Origin: CAZUMW01 sp964621615
Lineage (GTDB): Bacteria > Desulfobacterota > WTBG01 > CAIYCZ01 > CAIRTM01
DNA: 64,000 nucleotides
NCBI GenBank assembly: GCA_964621615.1
Contig: CAZUMW010000022.1
Coordinates: forward strand, 4,463-68,462
Direction of reading: 5' to 3'
Shown: positions 61,770 to 64,000 of the stretch, one piece after another
Numbering within the stretch: the stretch's first letter is position 1
Layout of the letters: the number at the start of each line of letters is the position of its first letter
Translations under genes and position numbers: made by a program
The notes under the pieces: model-generated
What the model saw: the letters and a program-made list of their open reading frames with translations, nothing else
Databases searched by the model: none
Told to the model about the DNA's origin: nothing

Positions 61770-62444
61770 TCACAACATATCTGCCAGATCCGTGGTCCAT
61801 GCATTGATGGTGTCCCAGTCGCGCCAGTCGGCGCTGTTTGCATATCCCAGTATAAGCCCCAGAATGCGAAGCACAATGCGCTCGAACAGATTATACTCAT
61901 TCGCAGTGAAATCAACCGCCCCGCCGAACAGGCCGACGGACACCGGCGCAATTTCGGGATACTCGGCAAGCACCGGATCGATAAACGCCTGCTTCACGCT
62001 GTCACGGTTTGCCGGCGTATCTTCAGACATCGAAGCACCGACAATGAAGCAGGCGGTCGGTATCGCTGAAAGCTCATTTTCAAATGTTTTCAGAAAGGCT
62101 TTTGCGCCTTCGAGCCAGGTGAACTGATAGATGGCGCTGCCGATGATCACTGCATCATATCCGCCGACATCATCCACATGTGCGGCGAGCCGCACATCGG
62201 CCTGCAGCCCCTGTGCGCACAGCGTATTGCCGATGTATTCCGCAATCTCGGCGGTTGAGCCGTGGATGGTATCGTATGCGACCAGCACGACTGCCGTTCC
62301 GTTGTCGCCGCAGGACATCTCGATAAGATCATCTTCTGTTCGCGGATAGGCACCGGCAGTTGCCGCACAGAAGAACATAAACAATGCGAAAATACAGAAA
62401 ATAATGTTTCGTGTACGGCTGTAACGGATTGTTTCACGTGTCAT
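61770..62444 (-). CDS. Second exported flavodoxin-like protein
   Basis: 224 residues. A signal peptide (FCIFALFMFFCAATAGA) precedes a flavodoxin fold: FMN-phosphate loop AYDTIHGSTAEIAEYI, ring loop GSAIYQF and FLKTFENE. The HemG-like protoporphyrinogen oxidase subgroup is similar, but an exported one is unusual. GGGGGGAA precedes the ATG. It is separate from the aldehyde oxidoreductase operon, and the two exported flavodoxins differ in sequence. Confidence 0.82.
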   Translation of the reverse strand: MTRETIRYSRTRNIIFCIFALFMFFCAATAGAYPRTEDDLIEMSCGDNGTAVVLVAYDTIHGSTAEIAEYIGNTLCAQGLQADVRLAAHVDDVGGYDAVIIGSAIYQFTWLEGAKAFLKTFENELSAIPTACFIVGASMSEDTPANRDSVKQAFIDPVLAEYPEIAPVSVGLFGGAVDFTANEYNLFERIVLRILGLILGYANSADWRDWDTINAWTTDLADML

Positions 62445-62476
62445 ATGGCTTCCCCCCGCATTAGTAAAAGGCAGGA

Positions 62477-62501
62477 CCTGCCTCAGGCAGGGAATTTTTT
62501 T
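62477..62501. terminator. Bidirectional GC hairpin with alternative pairings
   Basis: CCTGCC (62477-62482), TCA, GGCAGG (62486-62491), then GAATTTTTTT: a plus-strand terminator shape. On the minus strand the same GGCAGG can instead pair with CCTGCC at 62471-62475 and run into TTTTACT about 30 bases before the flavodoxin start, so two mutually exclusive hairpins exist and attenuation is possible. Confidence 0.4.
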
Positions 62502-62687
62502 CCAATTATTGTTTCCACGCCCGGTGTCTAACCCTCGTTTATTGTCTCCTTCGGGGTTTAAAACCCTCGCCTTCCCCGCAGAGCGGGATCTTCGATAGGC
62601 GAAGAATGATTATTGGCTCAGAACGTGCTGTTCGTATAGGGTGCTTACCCTCAGGAGAATTTTTGTAGTTATGTGTTTTTCCTTTAG

Positions 62688-62733
62688 TCCCGACACGTCG
62701 GGAAAACTGAATCCACCGGCTTGTAGCCGGTGG
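62688..62733. mobile_element. Possible IS200/IS605-type end remnant
   Basis: Two adjacent hairpins: TCCCGAC-AC-GTCGGGA (62688-62703) and CCACCGGC-TTGTA-GCCGGTGG (62713-62733), the second in the context GAATCC...GTAGTTCAA, like the subterminal hairpins of IS200/IS605 (TnpB) elements. No transposase or TnpB frame is found; the surrounding stretch 62502-62811 has no supported gene. The assignment rests on resemblance only. Confidence 0.35.
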
Positions 62734-62811
62734 TAGTTCAATTCACTATAGAAATAGGTGACAAATGTTCCGGAGTCAAGAAGCCTGGAAAACGCCTTCG
62801 CTTTTACCCTC

Positions 62812-63648
62812 TCAGGCAGGGGGAGAGAGCTCCGCGCCGCAGAACTTGCAATGCCGTGCATCAGAATCGTGTCCATCGGCGCCGCAGGAGGGACATGCAT
62901 GGGTTGACTCGCCGCCGCGGCCTGCCCGAACCATTTCTGCCGAAAAAATACCGGTCGGCACAGCGATTATGCCGTATCCCACAATCATCAGCACCGACGC
63001 CAGCACTTTGCCGACCGGTGTCTGGGGGGAAATATCCCCGTAGCCCACAGTTGTCAGGGTGACAACAGCCCAGTACATGCTTGTGGGGATATCGGTGAAT
63101 CCGTGTTCAGCGCCTTCGATCACATACATAAGCGATCCGACAATTATGATGATAACAATCACCGCCGCAAGAAAGACGCTGATTTTGCGGCTGCTTGCGC
63201 GAAGAGCGCGTGACAGCAGCCCTGCTTCACGAACATACCCGGCCAGCTTAAAAACCCGAAACACCCGCAGCAGGCGCAGCGTCCGGATGGTGAGCATGGT
63301 CTGGGTGCCGGGGATAATAATACTCAGGTAGGTCGGCACAACAGCCAGCAGGTCGACGATGCCGTAAAAGCTGCGCGCATAGGCGGCCGGCCGTTTCACA
63401 CACAGCAGCCGCAGTATATATTCAACAGTAAACAGCGCGGTAAAAAACCATTCAAGCCCGGAGAGGAAGGGGCCGGCGGCCCTGTTAAGGGAGGCGACGC
63501 TGTCCAGAATAACCGCTGCAACACTCAGCACTATGCACCATATCAGGGCAATATCAAACAATTTCCCGGCCGGTGTGTCCGCCTCGAATATGATTTCATA
63601 CAGGCGCCTGCGCCTTTCAGTGCTCAAAATTGTCGGTACATGACTCAT
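62812..63648 (-). CDS. Six-helix voltage-gated-type potassium channel with zinc-ribbon tail
   Basis: 278 residues from the ATG at 63648; an upstream start at 63705 lies inside the promoter. Helices 1-4 include a basic S4-like segment (RTLRLLRVFRVFKL), then S5, the pore helix and selectivity filter TLTTVGYGD, and S6 (GKVLASVLMIVGYG). The C-terminal 30 residues hold CPSCG and CKFCG, a zinc ribbon, an unusual cytosolic tail for this family. The presence of the S4 arginines suggests voltage gating. Confidence 0.9.
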   Translation of the reverse strand: MSHVPTILSTERRRRLYEIIFEADTPAGKLFDIALIWCIVLSVAAVILDSVASLNRAAGPFLSGLEWFFTALFTVEYILRLLCVKRPAAYARSFYGIVDLLAVVPTYLSIIIPGTQTMLTIRTLRLLRVFRVFKLAGYVREAGLLSRALRASSRKISVFLAAVIVIIIIVGSLMYVIEGAEHGFTDIPTSMYWAVVTLTTVGYGDISPQTPVGKVLASVLMIVGYGIIAVPTGIFSAEMVRAGRGGESTHACPSCGADGHDSDARHCKFCGAELSPPA

Positions 63649-63688
63649 AATTAAAAAACCATGGCGATCTGGGTGAGTTGTGCCTTGT

Positions 63689-63718
63689 TTTATACCGTGA
63701 CACAAAATCGGTTGTCAA
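63689..63718 (-). promoter_or_regulatory. Promoter of the potassium channel gene
   Basis: On the minus strand TTGACA (63718-63713), 18 bases, TATAAA (63694-63689), about 35 bases ahead of the ATG at 63648. Confidence 0.65.
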
Positions 63719-64000
63719 CATAATGTGCTGCACATCCAAGTGCTGGGGAAATATGGGTGAGAAGCTGATCAAAGCATGGATGGGCTGCGGAGGCTTCAAA
63801 CAAAATCAAAAAACAGTGCCCTCCTCTTTCTCACAGCTGTTCATATTCATTCACCGTTAAGGACAGGTTCCTGTCAATAAAAACCCCGAACAGCTTCACC
63901 CGCTGTCATTACCCGGCACCGGAGGCTGTGTCGTAATTGATTGTTAAAAAAAGAGGCTTTCACATTTGGTCTACAATCAAATATTTTTGATTTTGAGGGG
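63719..64000. other. No supported gene at the window end
   Basis: Only a 60-codon frame (63678-63860) without family features is present. An AT-rich tail has ATCAAA/TTTGAT arms near 63978-63994. The gene that this region may serve lies outside the window. Confidence 0.4.

Noticed and set aside
62610..62900. 96-codon minus-strand frame upstream of the potassium channel stop region
   Set aside because: It reads through the hairpins at 62688-62733 and overlaps the 3' end of the channel gene; no family features.

Overview
The window is 64 kb of dense, GC-rich bacterial chromosome with AT-rich promoter islands. The gene set suggests a Gram-negative anaerobe that uses fatty or organic acids: a tungsten-type aldehyde ferredoxin oxidoreductase, an etfB-etfA-acyl-CoA dehydrogenase unit, a PflX-type radical SAM enzyme, a CoA-disulfide-reductase-like flavoprotein, a ferritin-like/VIT1 metal transporter, lipoproteins, an RND pump and many multi-domain sensor kinases. 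A member of the Desulfobacterota (former Deltaproteobacteria) or a close relative is my inference; no rRNA or tRNA gene is present to prove it. I saw no tRNA, CRISPR array or intact transposase.

Layout. 1-5.3 kb: the tail of a hybrid kinase, a propeller/DsbA thioredoxin-fold protein, a lipoprotein, a PilZ protein, a secreted propeller-like protein and a histone H1-like lysine-rich protein. 5.6-14 kb: a double-length UvrA, MurJ and an HGSNAT-type membrane acyltransferase. 14.3-19.8 kb: a secreted seven-repeat SBBP propeller protein, a CBS-PAS hybrid kinase with a small partner, and a radical SAM protein. 20-25.3 kb: etfB, etfA, acyl-CoA dehydrogenase and a C45-like hydrolase. 25.4-35.4 kb: small proteins, an excisionase-type HTH protein, rpe, a ferritin-like/VIT transporter, a cyclic-nucleotide-binding protein, a multi-PAS hybrid kinase, an HD-GYP response regulator and an alpha/beta hydrolase. 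35.5-46.6 kb: a TPR protein, a Bax-inhibitor-like protein, a class II aldolase, Obg, a histidine kinase/CoA-disulfide reductase/rhodanese fusion, a DUF72 protein, a CocE-like lipoprotein hydrolase and a small membrane protein.

46.6-54.7 kb is the most system-like part. It is a compact minus-strand operon running MarR regulator, multi-pass membrane protein, NapH-like membrane polyferredoxin, aldehyde ferredoxin oxidoreductase, membrane-anchored chelatase-like protein, FMN-binding flavin-reductase-like protein, exported flavodoxin and MoaD/ThiS-like protein. Several junctions overlap by four bases. A promoter buried in palindromes lies in front of it. I read it as a membrane-linked aldehyde-oxidising electron-transfer module. 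A 206-bp fold-back element sits inside it.

54.8-59.7 kb is a second MarR unit, with its own consensus promoter and palindrome, driving an RND adaptor and pump. 59.9-63.7 kb holds a DEAD-box RNA helicase, a second exported flavodoxin, a stretch of hairpins that may be an IS200/IS605-type remnant, and a six-helix potassium-channel-like protein. Signalling is prominent throughout: four histidine kinase genes (one fused to a redox enzyme), an HD-GYP regulator, a PilZ protein and a cyclic-nucleotide-binding protein.
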